64,000 bases of DNA from Nitrospira sp. CG24C (GCA_002869885.2 NEWR02000009.1:701272-765271); one strand, 5' to 3'. Counted from the stretch's first letter, positions 8,248-17,763 are shown. Notes: generated by a model not told the origin, from the sequence alone. Numbers and translations are program-made.

Positions 8248-8355
8248 TAGCTCCTCCGATAGGCGCTTATTATAGCCCTGCTGGTCAGACGTGTATACGA
8301 GATGAACCACGCTATGAATCGAAGAGAGGGCTTCTGGAGAAGGTGAGGGAAGTAC

Positions 8356-8377
8356 TGGGGTCATTGCTTGACCTTGC
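8356..8377 (-). repeat. 22-bp flanking repeat, right copy
   Basis: Inverted copy of the sequence at 4288-4309, differing at one base in the loop of its palindrome (GGTCATTGCTTGACC). It lies 109 bases upstream of the first gene of the cassette, so promoter and leader lie between it and the coding region. Confidence 0.6.
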
Positions 8378-9138
8378 CCTTCAGCACCTACGAGAGCGGC
8401 CAGGGACCGTGATGCGGGACGAGCGAGACGGGCCAAACGAGATCTGTAAAACTCAACTCTTCACCCGCATCCAGCGAGGCGGCCGAACAGAAAAAAGTGT
8501 CAGGAACCATTTCGGCACTCGCACAAACATACATTCATCTAAAGGTCGCGACCTTCCTTGTTTGTTCCATCAGAGATAACCTCAGAGAGGTTAGGCTTCC
8601 ATTCACTGAATCCGCCGCAGAATACCCCTTTCCTAACGGTAAATCACGCCCCCCAGGGGATGCCTTTGGGCTTCGCGAACACGACAGGAGGAACGAGATA
8701 TCCGCAGGACTGAGCAGGGGGAACGCTGGGACCTAGGCCTCGCACAAGGAGTGATAACCAATATCCTTCTCTCCACCCAGGTGAGCGAGTGCGGCCCGCG
8801 ACATTCGCCGTAGTGGCGGGGCCCCACCCGGCGTCCTGAGAAGGAAAGCTGGAACTGACCGAAGCATCACGGTTGGCATAACCGTGACTGAGGGAATTCC
8901 AGAAGGCTTCCGCTCGGACCGCCGTGGAAGGGGTGCCACGAGAGGCGACGGAGCGCGGCGCACTCGCTCACCTGCTCCCTGCTCTGGGAGGTCTAGGAGC
9001 GAGGCACGGAGGCATCCCACTTCTACTCCTTTCCTCGTGAGAAATCATTCGGCCCCTTCAGGGACGTTCTGAGTTATGAGTTCTGAGTTTGGAGTTGTCT
9101 GGTCCAGTACTGAGATCTAGGAGAGGGGTTGAGGACGT
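8378..9138. other. Long gene-free, repeat-bearing region
   Basis: No gene is supported over about 760 bases. It contains the 21-base CT/CG motif (8412-8432, inverted, also at 1387-1407), the sequence GTGTCAGGAACCATTT (8497-8512), a long imperfect palindrome (8780-8972), and a hairpin CACGGTT-GGCAT-AACCGTG inside the latter. Confidence 0.6.
8780..8972. repeat. 193-bp imperfect palindrome
   Basis: The ends GGTGAGCGAGTGCG (8780-8793) and CGCACTCGCTCACC (8959-8972) pair perfectly over 14 bases. Pairing continues inward with interruptions, CCGCG...TTCGCC...GTGGC against its complement near 8935-8958. No coding sequence. It could be a decayed non-autonomous element or a transcribed structure. Confidence 0.5.
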
Positions 9139-9240
9139 TTGTCTGGCCTATCTTGTTTGTCTGGTTGATTTCGTTGTTCGGACCAAATGAACCAAACAAA
9201 CCAAAGAAACTAAATGAACCAGAGAAACCAGAGAGACAAG
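9139..9240. repeat. TGGTC/TTGGT low-complexity hairpin P1
   Basis: The left arm is pyrimidine/GT-rich (GTTTGTCTGGCCTATC...), the right arm is its purine/AC-rich counterpart (ACCAAATGAACCAAAC...). Together they form a long imperfect stem built from 4-5 base units. Related elements are at 17620, 21431, 21928 and 23589. This one lies upstream of the peptidase gene. Confidence 0.6.
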
Positions 9241-9301
9241 CCCAGGCTCGTTCACGGTACAATCATGGTTCTAGCGGCGCTCTCATACTGGAAACGAAAC
9301 A

Positions 9302-10303
<1,002 letters not shown>

Positions 10304-10315
10304 ATGACGAACCTC

Positions 10316-10609
10316 TTAACAGGATGCTGAAAAAGTCCGCCAGCGGCGTTCTCGCATCGCTCAGAGACTCAACGTTGAGAAGGAGTGCTGCGGATATCGG
10401 AAGCACTGGAGGGCATTTTCCGTTCGCCAAGATCCATTGTATGGGCGAACGGCTCCACGAAGTGCGGTGCGTACCTCCTCGCCTCTTCGCTCGCTGCGGC
10501 CTTGCTGGACGGCCTTTTTGAGCATCCTGAGCTATTGTGGCATCAGAGGCGCTCAGTGAGATTTTAGCGGTGGTTCATCTATAAACCGAGTTTTTCCGCA
10601 GCCTGTTAG
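10316..10609. repeat. Composite inverted-repeat element (outer TAACAGG ends)
   Basis: Outer ends TAACAGGATGCTGAAAAAG (from 10317) and, inverted, TAACAGGCTGCGGAAAAAC (ending 10608) match in 18 of 21 bases. The right end includes the TAA stop codon of the ORF6N gene (10606-10608). Inside is a second element (10321-10528). It fills the convergent gap between the peptidase and the ORF6N gene. Confidence 0.6.
10321..10528 (-). repeat. MITE-like element, AGGATGCTSAAAAAG family, copy 1
   Basis: About 208 bp with imperfect terminal inverted repeats (AGGATGCTGAAAAAGTCC and, inverted, AGGATGCTCAAAAAGGCC). Both ends match the 122-bp copy at 34850-34971 over about 40 bases each, in the opposite orientation; only the middle differs. 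No coding sequence. Confidence 0.7.
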
Positions 10610-11106
10610 GTCTTAAAGCCGATGCGGCGAGATTTTGTCGCTGGTTCCGCCATAAGCTCACGAATGGCCTCGAAGACCACACGAAACTGGCCATCGTATT
10701 TCTTCTCCAGCTCTGTGAGTCGGCGGGCAAGAGTTTTATTCGACCCGATCATTTCTCGGAGACACACAAAGGCCCGCATGATGCCAATGTTCACTTGAAC
10801 AGCCCTCTTGCTTCGAAGGATACTGGATAACATCGCGACTCCCTGCTCGGTAAATACATACGGCAGGTATCGGCGACCACCCCATCTTGAGGTGCCAAAA
10901 TGGCACCTCAAATCTTCATACTCCTTTTTGGCGAGTCTAAACATGAAGTCATCTGGGAACCGTTCCATGTTCCTTGTCACTGCACGATTGAATGCTTTTG
11001 TCTCTACTCCGTAGAGCTCTGCTAAATCCGCATCCAGCATGACTCGATGACCACGGATGACAAGGATCGTCCGTTCAATTCGTTCGCGAGGAACCAGAAC
11101 GCTCAT
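10606..11106 (-). CDS. ORF6N domain-containing protein
   Basis: 166 residues. The N-terminal half is a clear ORF6N domain: ILVIRGHRVMLDADLAELYGVETKAFNRAVTRN, FPDDFMFRLAKKEY, and YVFTEQGVAMLSSILRSKRAV. The rest is helical. ORF6N is a DNA-binding domain common in phage antirepressors and in chromosomal islands, so this gene is probably of mobile origin. The start at 11106 (MSVLVPRERIER) follows the family; a GTG further up at 11163 is possible. It lies between repeats with no operon partner, and its stop codon lies inside a repeat end. Confidence 0.82.
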   Translation of the reverse strand: MSVLVPRERIERTILVIRGHRVMLDADLAELYGVETKAFNRAVTRNMERFPDDFMFRLAKKEYEDLRCHFGTSRWGGRRYLPYVFTEQGVAMLSSILRSKRAVQVNIGIMRAFVCLREMIGSNKTLARRLTELEKKYDGQFRVVFEAIRELMAEPATKSRRIGFKT

Positions 11107-11288
11107 GTTCTTTTCCCGTCCGTCGAGAGTACTTGAGGCAAGCAGCAATACCGTTTTCATCACGGAAAATCAACGCGGCTGCGCCTGAAATGGAAGCATT
11201 CGAGTAGGCGAAACGGGAGCGAAGAGTGGCCAGGATCGCCTTTCACTGCGCGCATCGGACGAGCACCATCCATTTAAATGATCCGTCC

Positions 11289-11401
11289 AAGCTCGCTTGC
11301 TTTCCTCTCTAGGGAGGGCACCCATGTTGGCCTATGTGCGGCCGTCGAACGAGGCCCTTCTGAGGGCGCGCGTTCCGGGAGCACAGGACCAGCGTGGGTG
11401 T
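11289..11401 (+). repeat. 113-bp hairpin repeat, copy B
   Basis: Inverted copy of 1158-1270, about 108 of 113 bases identical. The core (11347-11375) reads GAACG-AG-GCCCT-TCTG-AGGGC-GCG-CGTTC, two stacked five-base stems with a constant AG on one side and GCG on the other, inside an outer stem of about 14 pairs. A further 25-bp stretch matching copy A's flank lies at 11242-11266. Confidence 0.75.
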
Positions 11402-11441
11402 TCTCCCATTCTCTTTACTGTGCGCGCTCCACCTTCTACTT

Positions 11442-11539
11442 GGAGGGCGGGCTAGATGGTCTCCCACTGCGCGTGTCCAACGAGGGTCTTCCTAGACCGC
11501 GCGTTGCACGAGCACAGGAGACCGTCTAGCCTGCCCTCC
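11442..11539 (+). repeat. Covarying relative of the 113-bp hairpin repeat
   Basis: The outer arms (11442-11464 and 11517-11539) pair in 21 of 23 bases and share no sequence with copy B's arms. The core (11478-11506) has the same geometry as copy B but changed bases: CAACG-AG-GGTCT-TCCT-AGACC-GCG-CGTTG. Every stem change is compensated on the other side. It ends 41 bases before the MarR start codon. Confidence 0.75.
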
Positions 11540-11580
11540 ACCCCTTGAATCTTCGTCCTAGTACGGACTACTCTTCCGCT

Positions 11581-12027
11581 ATGGAATTACCCGATCTGAA
11601 GGATGATCCCTATCTGAAAGTGTTGCGGCCGCTCGTCGAAGCCTATCTTGCCTTTTGGCGTATCGACACCCGCCATATCAAATCTCTTCGGCTGACGCCC
11701 TCACAGTTCGACGTCATCGCCACGCTGGGAGATACGGAGGGCATGACCTGCTCGGAACTCTCTGCCCAAACGCTCGTCACCAAAGGCACGCTCACCGGCG
11801 TCCTCGATCGCCTCGTCGCCAAAGGTCTGATCCGGCGGGATGCGATGAAGGGAGATCGCCGTTGCACCAAGATCTCGTTAACCGTAAAAGGCGATGCGCT
11901 CTTTCGCAAGACTTTTGCAGCCCACTTGGCCTTTCTTCGCCCATTCTTTGAACGTGCCTTGAACCCCGAAGAAGTGAACCAAACTCGCGCGCTACTCCTG
12001 CGCCTGCGGGATAGCTTCCAGCAATAG
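11581..12027 (+). CDS. MarR family transcriptional regulator
   Basis: 148 residues with a winged helix-turn-helix. LTPSQFDVIATLGDTEGMTCSELSA leads into the recognition helix LVTKGTLTGVLDRLVAKGLIRR, followed by the wing DRRCTKISLTVKGD, and helical dimerisation segments at both ends. MarR proteins repress nearby genes and often release DNA on binding small aromatic ligands. The ATG at 11581 (MELPDLKDD) is chosen; an in-frame TTG at 11545 overlaps the hairpin flank and looks unused. The next gene on this strand, an MBL hydrolase 100 bases on, is the likeliest partner. Confidence 0.85.
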   Translation: MELPDLKDDPYLKVLRPLVEAYLAFWRIDTRHIKSLRLTPSQFDVIATLGDTEGMTCSELSAQTLVTKGTLTGVLDRLVAKGLIRRDAMKGDRRCTKISLTVKGDALFRKTFAAHLAFLRPFFERALNPEEVNQTRALLLRLRDSFQQ

Positions 12028-12127
12028 GTTGGGGCTCAGGCTGAAGGGGTAGAGGCTGAAGGTTCAACGTGGTAAGAGATACTCTACTCGGATTAACCGT
12101 ACAACCAACCTCAAGCTCTGTGAACTC

Positions 12128-12883
12128 ATGCGCTTAACAATTCTCGGCTCCGGCACAAACATACATCCCACGCGCGCAGCCTCTGGCTACCTCGTCCGCA
12201 CCGACCATACGATCCTGCTGGACTTTGGCCCTCGCACGCTGGCGAATCTCCTAAAGACCGGCGTGAACCGGCATCGGATCACCCATATTCTTTTCTCCCA
12301 TTACCACGCCGATCACTTTTCAGACTTCATCACCTATTTCTTCGATGCGATGATCTTTACGAAATATCAAGGAGGGACAAGGCCGCCGCTGACCGTCATC
12401 GGCCCTCGCGGGACCAAGAAATTCTTCCGAACCCTCTTCGCCACCTTGCCAGGGTTCACACAAGCGCCGTTCGCAGTTCATTTCAAAGAAGTCGCCGATC
12501 GGGCGTTTATGATCGGAAAGACGACCGTGGTTCCCCGAACTGTGACCCACACAGAGAACCTCCATTGCCTGGGATATCGAATTGAGTATGGAGGGAAGGC
12601 GCTGGCCTATTCCGGCGACTCGCAATACTGCGACAGCCTCGTGCGCCTCTGTGGAGACGCCGATCTCGCAGTGCTGGATTGCTCTTTCCCGGCAAGTCGA
12701 CCGAACCCGGTTCATCTACATGCCGGTCAATGTGGGCAGGTGGCTAAAGAAGCTGGAATCGGCCAACTCGTCTTATCGCACTTCTATCCAGTCACAGACC
12801 GATACAATGTGCGGGAACAGGCAGGGGAAGCGTTCGGGGGGAAAATCGTGGTCGGGCAGGACTTGATGGCGATCAAACTGTAA
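12128..12883 (+). CDS. MBL-fold metallo-hydrolase, RNase Z-like
   Basis: 251 residues. The start LTILGSGTNIHPTRAASGYLV and the zinc motif SHYHADHFSD (His58, His60, Asp62, His63) place it in the RNase Z/ElaC side of the metallo-beta-lactamase family. Further ligands are plausible in YSGDSQYC and LSHFYP. The flexible arm and length of a true tRNA 3'-endonuclease are missing, so it is more likely a small-substrate hydrolase. It lies downstream of the MarR gene on the same strand; a long hairpin follows its stop codon. Confidence 0.83.
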   Translation: MRLTILGSGTNIHPTRAASGYLVRTDHTILLDFGPRTLANLLKTGVNRHRITHILFSHYHADHFSDFITYFFDAMIFTKYQGGTRPPLTVIGPRGTKKFFRTLFATLPGFTQAPFAVHFKEVADRAFMIGKTTVVPRTVTHTENLHCLGYRIEYGGKALAYSGDSQYCDSLVRLCGDADLAVLDCSFPASRPNPVHLHAGQCGQVAKEAGIGQLVLSHFYPVTDRYNVREQAGEAFGGKIVVGQDLMAIKL

Positions 12884-12887
12884 GAAT

Positions 12888-12975
12888 GATGAGTCGAAAG
12901 TCCATCAAGTCTATCAAGTCATCAGGTCTGAAGACTTTTGACATGAAGACCTGAAGACGTGACGACTTTCAGACT
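12888..12975. repeat. CAAGTC/GAAGAC long hairpin D1, likely bidirectional terminator
   Basis: The gap between two convergent genes is filled by nested inverted repeats: AGTCGAAAGTC against GACTTTCAGACT on the outside and AGGTCT against AGACCT inside. The units CATCAAGTC and GAAGAC repeat. A related hairpin is at 25424-25483. Confidence 0.55.
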
Positions 12976-12981
12976 GAGTGG

Positions 12982-13869
12982 CTACAATCCCCCTTCCTTG
13001 TTGTCGCAGCCCAGGATCTCGATAAACTTCGTGAGGCGGGCCTTTCTGAGGGGATCGTCAAGTTTGGCATAGATGGCTAAGAGGTTCTTGATCATGCGGG
13101 AGAGAATGGCACGCACCGGACTTTCTTGCAGATATTTCTCGTCGAACCCATAGCCGGCTTCGGTGAGAAACCGTTGGCAGTTTTTCTCGGTCAGCAATGC
13201 CCCCCCGTTAAAACAATCGACGAACACCTTGTAACGATCCGATTCGTACTTCACTAAGAAGTGCCCCGGCATTCCTATTCCATGAACCGGAAGGCCCAGC
13301 CGCTTCCCCACTAGGAGATACACCGTCGAAAGGCTGATCGGAATACCCGTTCGCCGGTCGATTACACAGTTGAGATAACTATTCTCCAACTCATAATAGT
13401 TCTTCGTGTTGCCTTTGAAGCCCTGTTCCGTGAAGAGGTAGCGGTTCAATGTCTTGATCGTTTCCTCCCCCGATGCCCGGGGGCCGATCCGATCTTGTAC
13501 TTCCTGCGCCATCTCATCGAGCTGTCGCCTATACGAGTCGACCGTCAGGGAGGGGTAGGCATAACGGGCGATCAGAAAAGCACTGCGTTCAAGATCCATC
13601 GAGCCGTCCGGCAGCGCCGCCAGCTGCGTGAGTTCATCCTCGAGATTCCCACCGCGGATTTCCTCGAGTATCGACACAAGGCGGTCGGCCATTTCCGGCT
13701 GTTCGATTTCCGCTTCCTGAAGCAGGGGAACCGCAGTGGGGCCGATGTCGATGAGTTTTCCGCTGATGGTCTGGACGATCTTCTCGTCCTCATCGGCCAG
13801 CAGCCGGATCAGCGCTCGGATTTGGCTTTCGTTTATCAGCATGGTGGGATTCCCGGACAGCCCGCTCAT
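12982..13869 (-). CDS. SirB1-type transglutaminase-like protein
   Basis: 295 residues. The N-terminal part is helical with a repeat-like feel (LIRLLADEDEKIVQTISGKLIDIGPTAVPLL). The centre carries the transglutaminase-like core of the SirB1 family: NYYELENSYLNCVIDRRTGIPISLSTVYLLVGKRLGLPVHGIGMPGHFLVKY, with the cysteine replaced in the usual position and a His in GHF. SirB1/YchA proteins are found across bacteria without a settled function. The ATG overlaps the permease stop codon (ATGA), making it the last gene of a four-gene operon. A later ATG at 13842 is also possible. Confidence 0.8.
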   Translation of the reverse strand: MSGLSGNPTMLINESQIRALIRLLADEDEKIVQTISGKLIDIGPTAVPLLQEAEIEQPEMADRLVSILEEIRGGNLEDELTQLAALPDGSMDLERSAFLIARYAYPSLTVDSYRRQLDEMAQEVQDRIGPRASGEETIKTLNRYLFTEQGFKGNTKNYYELENSYLNCVIDRRTGIPISLSTVYLLVGKRLGLPVHGIGMPGHFLVKYESDRYKVFVDCFNGGALLTEKNCQRFLTEAGYGFDEKYLQESPVRAILSRMIKNLLAIYAKLDDPLRKARLTKFIEILGCDNKEGGL

Positions 13870-14648
13870 CAGCCCATCGCCCGACGGAACACTTTAGCGC
13901 TCCCGTAGAGACAAAGGGCGTCAAAAATCACCATGACGATCACCACCATCCCGACATGGGGGAGAGCCTCTGTCCAGCCTGTCAGAATCAAAGGCCGCAC
14001 CGCGTCGATTGCCCAGGTCATGGGATTGAAGCGCGCCAGGAACCCCATCCAGGCAGGCATCCCCGCCAAGGGCACCAAGGCTGAACTCAAGAAAATCGCT
14101 GGAAGCGACAGGAATCCCAGGACAGAAAAGAAATCGCCGTGACTTTTCACGGAAAAGGCCATCGCCATGGAAATCGCCGTGAGACCGACGCCAAAGAGCA
14201 TCCCGATCATCAAGATCGCCGCAATGCCAAGAAGCCCCGTTGCCGGCTGGACGCCGAACAGAAAAGCCACCCCGAGGATCACGAGCACTTGGAGTGAGGT
14301 AATCGTCATGACAAAAATAAACCGGCTCAGGATCACGGAACTCCGATGGATCGGCGTGGTCATCAACCGTTCCAGAAACCCGTTCTCCTTGTCGAACAGC
14401 AGATCGACGCCCCCGGCGAGCCCATTGTTGAGCACCGTCATGACGACGACGCCGGCCGTCAGGAAGCTGATGTAGTCCGGGGCCTGCGTCACTTGCACAT
14501 CCGCGGCCCGCTGGAACAGGTTGCCGAAAAAGATCAGCCAGAACAGCATCGGCTGCACGAGCGTGAACAGCATACTAAATTTCTCACGGCTAAGCCGCCG
14601 GACCCACCGCATCGTCAACGCATGAATTTCCTGCCAGTACTGCGCCAC
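13869..14648 (-). CDS. ABC-2 type transporter permease
   Basis: 259 residues with six hydrophobic segments and the ABC-2 family pattern: a short cytoplasmic start, LFTLVQPMLFWLIFFGNLF, the long loop ending in RLMTTPIHRSSVILSRFIF, and paired helices ending near LVPLAGMPAWMGFLARFNPMTWAIDAVRPLIL. It is the membrane half of a DrrA/DrrB-type exporter whose ATPase is encoded 9 bases upstream. The start is GTG at 14648, preceded by AAGGAGA. The exported substrate cannot be inferred; related transporters move drugs, lipids or polysaccharides. Confidence 0.88.
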   Translation of the reverse strand: MAQYWQEIHALTMRWVRRLSREKFSMLFTLVQPMLFWLIFFGNLFQRAADVQVTQAPDYISFLTAGVVVMTVLNNGLAGGVDLLFDKENGFLERLMTTPIHRSSVILSRFIFVMTITSLQVLVILGVAFLFGVQPATGLLGIAAILMIGMLFGVGLTAISMAMAFSVKSHGDFFSVLGFLSLPAIFLSSALVPLAGMPAWMGFLARFNPMTWAIDAVRPLILTGWTEALPHVGMVVIVMVIFDALCLYGSAKVFRRAMG

Positions 14649-14657
14649 TGTCTCTCC

Positions 14658-15629
14658 TTATCCTGTCTGAATGTCTTGGCCCGACTCGGTCATGGACCGG
14701 CCTGTATGAGAGATGAACACGTCGTCGAGCCGCGGCCGGTGATACTCGATAAACTCCAGTTGGCAATCCAATCGATTGGCACACTCGAGAATCGCAGGCA
14801 GGGCCTTCTCAGGCGAATCGACCCGGATATCCAGACCCGTCGGCATCGCCTTTACCGCTCGCATGGCCGGTTGTCCCGTCAACGCGGACACCAACGCGGG
14901 AATCTTCCCCTGGTCCTTCAAGGTCAACGACACGATATCGCCGCCCAGCCCGACCTTCAGTTCCGCCGGCGATCCGAGCGCCACCAGTTTTCCCTTATCG
15001 ATGATGGCCAATCGATCGCAAAGCTGGTCCGCCTCATCCAAATAATTCGTCGTCATCACGATCGTCATGCCACGCGCCTTCAGCATCCGCAGATAGTCCC
15101 AAATTTTGAGACGACTTTGCACATCCAGGCCCAGTGTCGGCTCGTCGAGGAACAGAATTTTTGGGTTCGGCAAGAGACCGCAGGCAATGTCGAGTTTCCG
15201 TTTCATCCCACCGGAGTACGTCTTTGCCGCGCGATCGGCAGGCTCTTCCAATTCCACGAGCTTCAGCAACTCGGCAATGCGCTTCGCGGCTTCTGCCTTC
15301 GATAAGTGGTACAGCGCGCCGAGAAGTTCGAGGTGTTCCCTGCCGGTGAGAAAACGATCGATGGCCCGCTCTTGAGGTACGTAGCCAATGAGTTGCCGGA
15401 CAGCATCCGCCTCGCGAACCGTGTCGTGGCCCAAGACACTCGCCGTGCCCGACGTCGGTGTCAGCAGTGTGATGAGCGTCCTGAGCGTGGTGCTTTTCCC
15501 CGCCCCATTCGGCCCCAGCAGACCGAACATCTCGCCAGCATAGACCTCAAACGACAGATCGGAGACGGCCGTATGCTTATCATAGGCTTTCGTGAGCCGG
15601 GACACCTGGATCGCGATGGCGCGATCCAT
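14658..15629 (-). CDS. ABC transporter ATP-binding protein, DrrA-like
   Basis: 323 residues: Walker A GPNGAGKST (39-47), signature TYSGGMKRKLDIA, Walker B KILFLDEPTLGLD, and a C-terminal extension typical of the daunorubicin-resistance ATPases (a regulatory domain of about 90 residues). It powers the permease encoded just downstream. The ATG at 15629 overlaps the stop codon of the LON-domain gene (ATGA); a TTG one codon further up is less likely. Confidence 0.9.
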   Translation of the reverse strand: MDRAIAIQVSRLTKAYDKHTAVSDLSFEVYAGEMFGLLGPNGAGKSTTLRTLITLLTPTSGTASVLGHDTVREADAVRQLIGYVPQERAIDRFLTGREHLELLGALYHLSKAEAAKRIAELLKLVELEEPADRAAKTYSGGMKRKLDIACGLLPNPKILFLDEPTLGLDVQSRLKIWDYLRMLKARGMTIVMTTNYLDEADQLCDRLAIIDKGKLVALGSPAELKVGLGGDIVSLTLKDQGKIPALVSALTGQPAMRAVKAMPTGLDIRVDSPEKALPAILECANRLDCQLEFIEYHRPRLDDVFISHTGRSMTESGQDIQTG

Positions 15630-16318
15630 CAACCCCAGCCCTTCGCGCCAGATTGATCGTGCATCATGAACTCGATGAGGTCACTGAGACGGCGGGCTTG
15701 TTGGTGAAGACTGTCGGCTTCCAACAGAAACTGCTTTTCCAACGGCGTACACTCCAAATAGGTGGACAGGGTATTGACGAAAATCTCGTCGCTGACTTCT
15801 TCCCGGAAAAACTCCTGCCATGTCGGCGCGTCGTCGCGGGACCGGAGATAGGACTCCAGAGTGGTGAACAGGCGTCGGCGGACTGTGGGATCCAGCGACG
15901 TCTCTGTGCTCCGAACAGTAATCGAAATCGTGGCCTCACGATAGGCGTGGTCGTACCACTCGCGTTCAATCTCAAATCGTTCCAGTCCTTGCAGCAGGAT
16001 GTTGGATCGCCCATCGGCCAAGGACTGCACACTGGCCAATCGACCAACACAGCCCATGGAGAACACGGGCGGATGGCCATAATAGTCCGTTTCCCATCCA
16101 TCCTTGAGCAGGGCCATGCCGATACACTGCCCGCTCATCGCCGCATCCGAAACCATGGCGCGGTAGCGCGGCTCAAAGATATGCAGGGGGAGATAGGTCT
16201 TGGGAAACAGGACGACGTTCGGGAGCGGGAACACCGGAATTCGAGCTGGAATGGGAAACGGCGTCGCACTGTGAGGCTGGTCGCGCCCCGGTTGCTCTCG
16301 CTCGTGATCGGTCTGCAT
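15629..16318 (-). CDS. LON peptidase substrate-binding domain protein
   Basis: 229 residues that match only the N-terminal domain of Lon protease. IPVFPLPNVVLFPKTYLPLHIFEPRYRAMV is the diagnostic stretch, followed by GCVGRLASVQSLADGRSNILLQGLERFEI and a helical C-terminus. There is no ATPase or protease domain, which is normal for this stand-alone family; its role is not established. It opens a tight operon with an ABC exporter and a SirB1 protein, each overlapping or nearly touching the next. Confidence 0.88.
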   Translation of the reverse strand: MQTDHEREQPGRDQPHSATPFPIPARIPVFPLPNVVLFPKTYLPLHIFEPRYRAMVSDAAMSGQCIGMALLKDGWETDYYGHPPVFSMGCVGRLASVQSLADGRSNILLQGLERFEIEREWYDHAYREATISITVRSTETSLDPTVRRRLFTTLESYLRSRDDAPTWQEFFREEVSDEIFVNTLSTYLECTPLEKQFLLEADSLHQQARRLSDLIEFMMHDQSGAKGWG

Positions 16319-16485
16319 AGGTCACGATAGCTGATGGCCGACAAAGTTGTCAACGGCGCGAATCGACAGCGCTCGCTCATCGAGTTGAAGAAAACCCTTA
16401 TCAACACAGGAGATTTGTGCCATCCGTCGAAGCATGGTATAAGCGCACCAGACGATTCCTTCACCTCACGGACGGTCCATTGCCC

Positions 16486-17619
16486 ATGAACACACTGCCG
16501 CGCCATCTCCGTCACCTCCTATTCCTTGCGAGCAGTGTGCTGGGCGTCGTGCCAGGACTCGCAGCCGATACGACACAAGAATTCCGAGTCGCCACAGAAG
16601 GCTATCGCTACGCTTTCCCTCGCGATCATGGGGCACACGAAGAGTTTCGTACCGAATGGTGGTACTACACCGGCCAGGTCACGACAAAGGACGGACGGCC
16701 GTTCGGCTATGAACTCACCTTCTTCCGCCGCGGCATGCCGCACGACCAGACACAGACCCTGCCGTCGAAATGGGCCGTCACACACCTGTACCTGGCCCAT
16801 TTCGCCATTAGCGATCTTAGTAAGAGCCGGTTTCACTATGCGGACAAAATGAGCCGAGCCGGTCTGGGTAAGGCCGGTGCAGCAAGTGATCGGCTCCACG
16901 TCTGGATCGATCGGTGGAGCGCCGAATCGCCATCGGCCACTCCCGGCACTCAAATCCTCCAAGCAGCGGACGGCGACATGGCCATCCAATTCACGGTCTC
17001 ACCGGAAAAACCACTGGTCGTACATGGCACCGGCGGAACCAGCCGAAAAGGCTCGGTCGCGGGACAAGCCTCCCATTACTATTCCTTCACCAGACTGGGC
17101 ACGACCGGCAGACTTACGATCGGAAATGAATCGTTCGACGTGACCGGCACAAGTTGGATGGACCATGAGTTCGGGTCTGCCGATCTCGACAAAGATCTGG
17201 TCGGATGGGACTGGTTCAGCTTGCAACTCGACGACCAGAGGGAACTCATGCTCTACCGGCTCCGCCGGGCAGACGGATCGGCCCACCCGGCCTCGAGCGG
17301 CACGTTGATCGACCGAGACGGACAGGGGCGCCATCTTCTGCTCGAAGACTTCACGCTCGAACCGACAAGTTATTGGACCAGCCAGACCAGCCACGCCCGC
17401 TACCCGCAGCGTTGGCGCCTGACCATTCCCTCACAACAACTCTCATTGGAACTCGTTCCCCGCATGGCAGAGCAAGAACTCTCTCCCAAACGCAGCACGC
17501 AAGTCACCTATTGGGAAGGCGCCATCGAGACCACCGGCACGGCACAAGGAAAGCCCATTCACGGACAGGGCTACATGGAACTGACCGGCTATGCCGAACG
17601 GATCATGCAGAAACTCTAA
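16486..17619 (+). CDS. Secreted lipocalin-like (AttH/CrtC-type) protein
   Basis: 377 residues from the ATG at 16486, which opens a signal peptide (MNTLPRHLRHLLFLASSVLG..., cleavage near GLAA-DT). The mature protein has the two-lobed lipocalin-like fold of the AttH/CrtC family: FPRDHGAHEEFRTEWWYYTGQV near the start, GTSWMDHEFGS in the middle and a WDWFSLQLDD strand, ending GQGYMELTGYAE. Members include carotenoid hydratases and many proteins encoded near ABC permeases. The catalytic histidine and tryptophan-rich strands suggest a hydrophobic ligand. Single transcript. Confidence 0.83.
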   Translation: MNTLPRHLRHLLFLASSVLGVVPGLAADTTQEFRVATEGYRYAFPRDHGAHEEFRTEWWYYTGQVTTKDGRPFGYELTFFRRGMPHDQTQTLPSKWAVTHLYLAHFAISDLSKSRFHYADKMSRAGLGKAGAASDRLHVWIDRWSAESPSATPGTQILQAADGDMAIQFTVSPEKPLVVHGTGGTSRKGSVAGQASHYYSFTRLGTTGRLTIGNESFDVTGTSWMDHEFGSADLDKDLVGWDWFSLQLDDQRELMLYRLRRADGSAHPASSGTLIDRDGQGRHLLLEDFTLEPTSYWTSQTSHARYPQRWRLTIPSQQLSLELVPRMAEQELSPKRSTQVTYWEGAIETTGTAQGKPIHGQGYMELTGYAERIMQKL

Positions 17620-17763
17620 CTGGTCTGTCTGGTCCATTTGGTCTATTCGGTCTGTCTGGTCGATTTCGTTTAATTGGTTTGCTTGGTTTGTCTTGTTTAT
17701 TTGGTTGAACCAGATTAGCCGGATAAACCAGATGAACCAAACAAACCGAATCAACCAGCGAAA
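17620..17763. repeat. TGGTC/TTGGT low-complexity hairpin P2
   Basis: Begins at the stop codon of the AttH-like gene. Left arm TGGTCTGTCTGGTCCATTTGG and on to TTTATTTGGTTG; right arm AACCAGATTAGCC and on to GAATCAACC. The same pentamer-like units as the other four copies. It may end transcription of the gene before it. Confidence 0.6.

Noticed and set aside
4288-8377. Integrative element with attachment sites
   Set aside because: No integrase, recombinase or tRNA target is present, and the flanking 22-bp sequences are inverted rather than direct, which does not fit tRNA-site integration.
14346-15305. A 319-codon plus-strand frame across the ABC transporter genes
   Set aside because: Antisense shadow of two genes with complete Walker, signature and membrane motifs.
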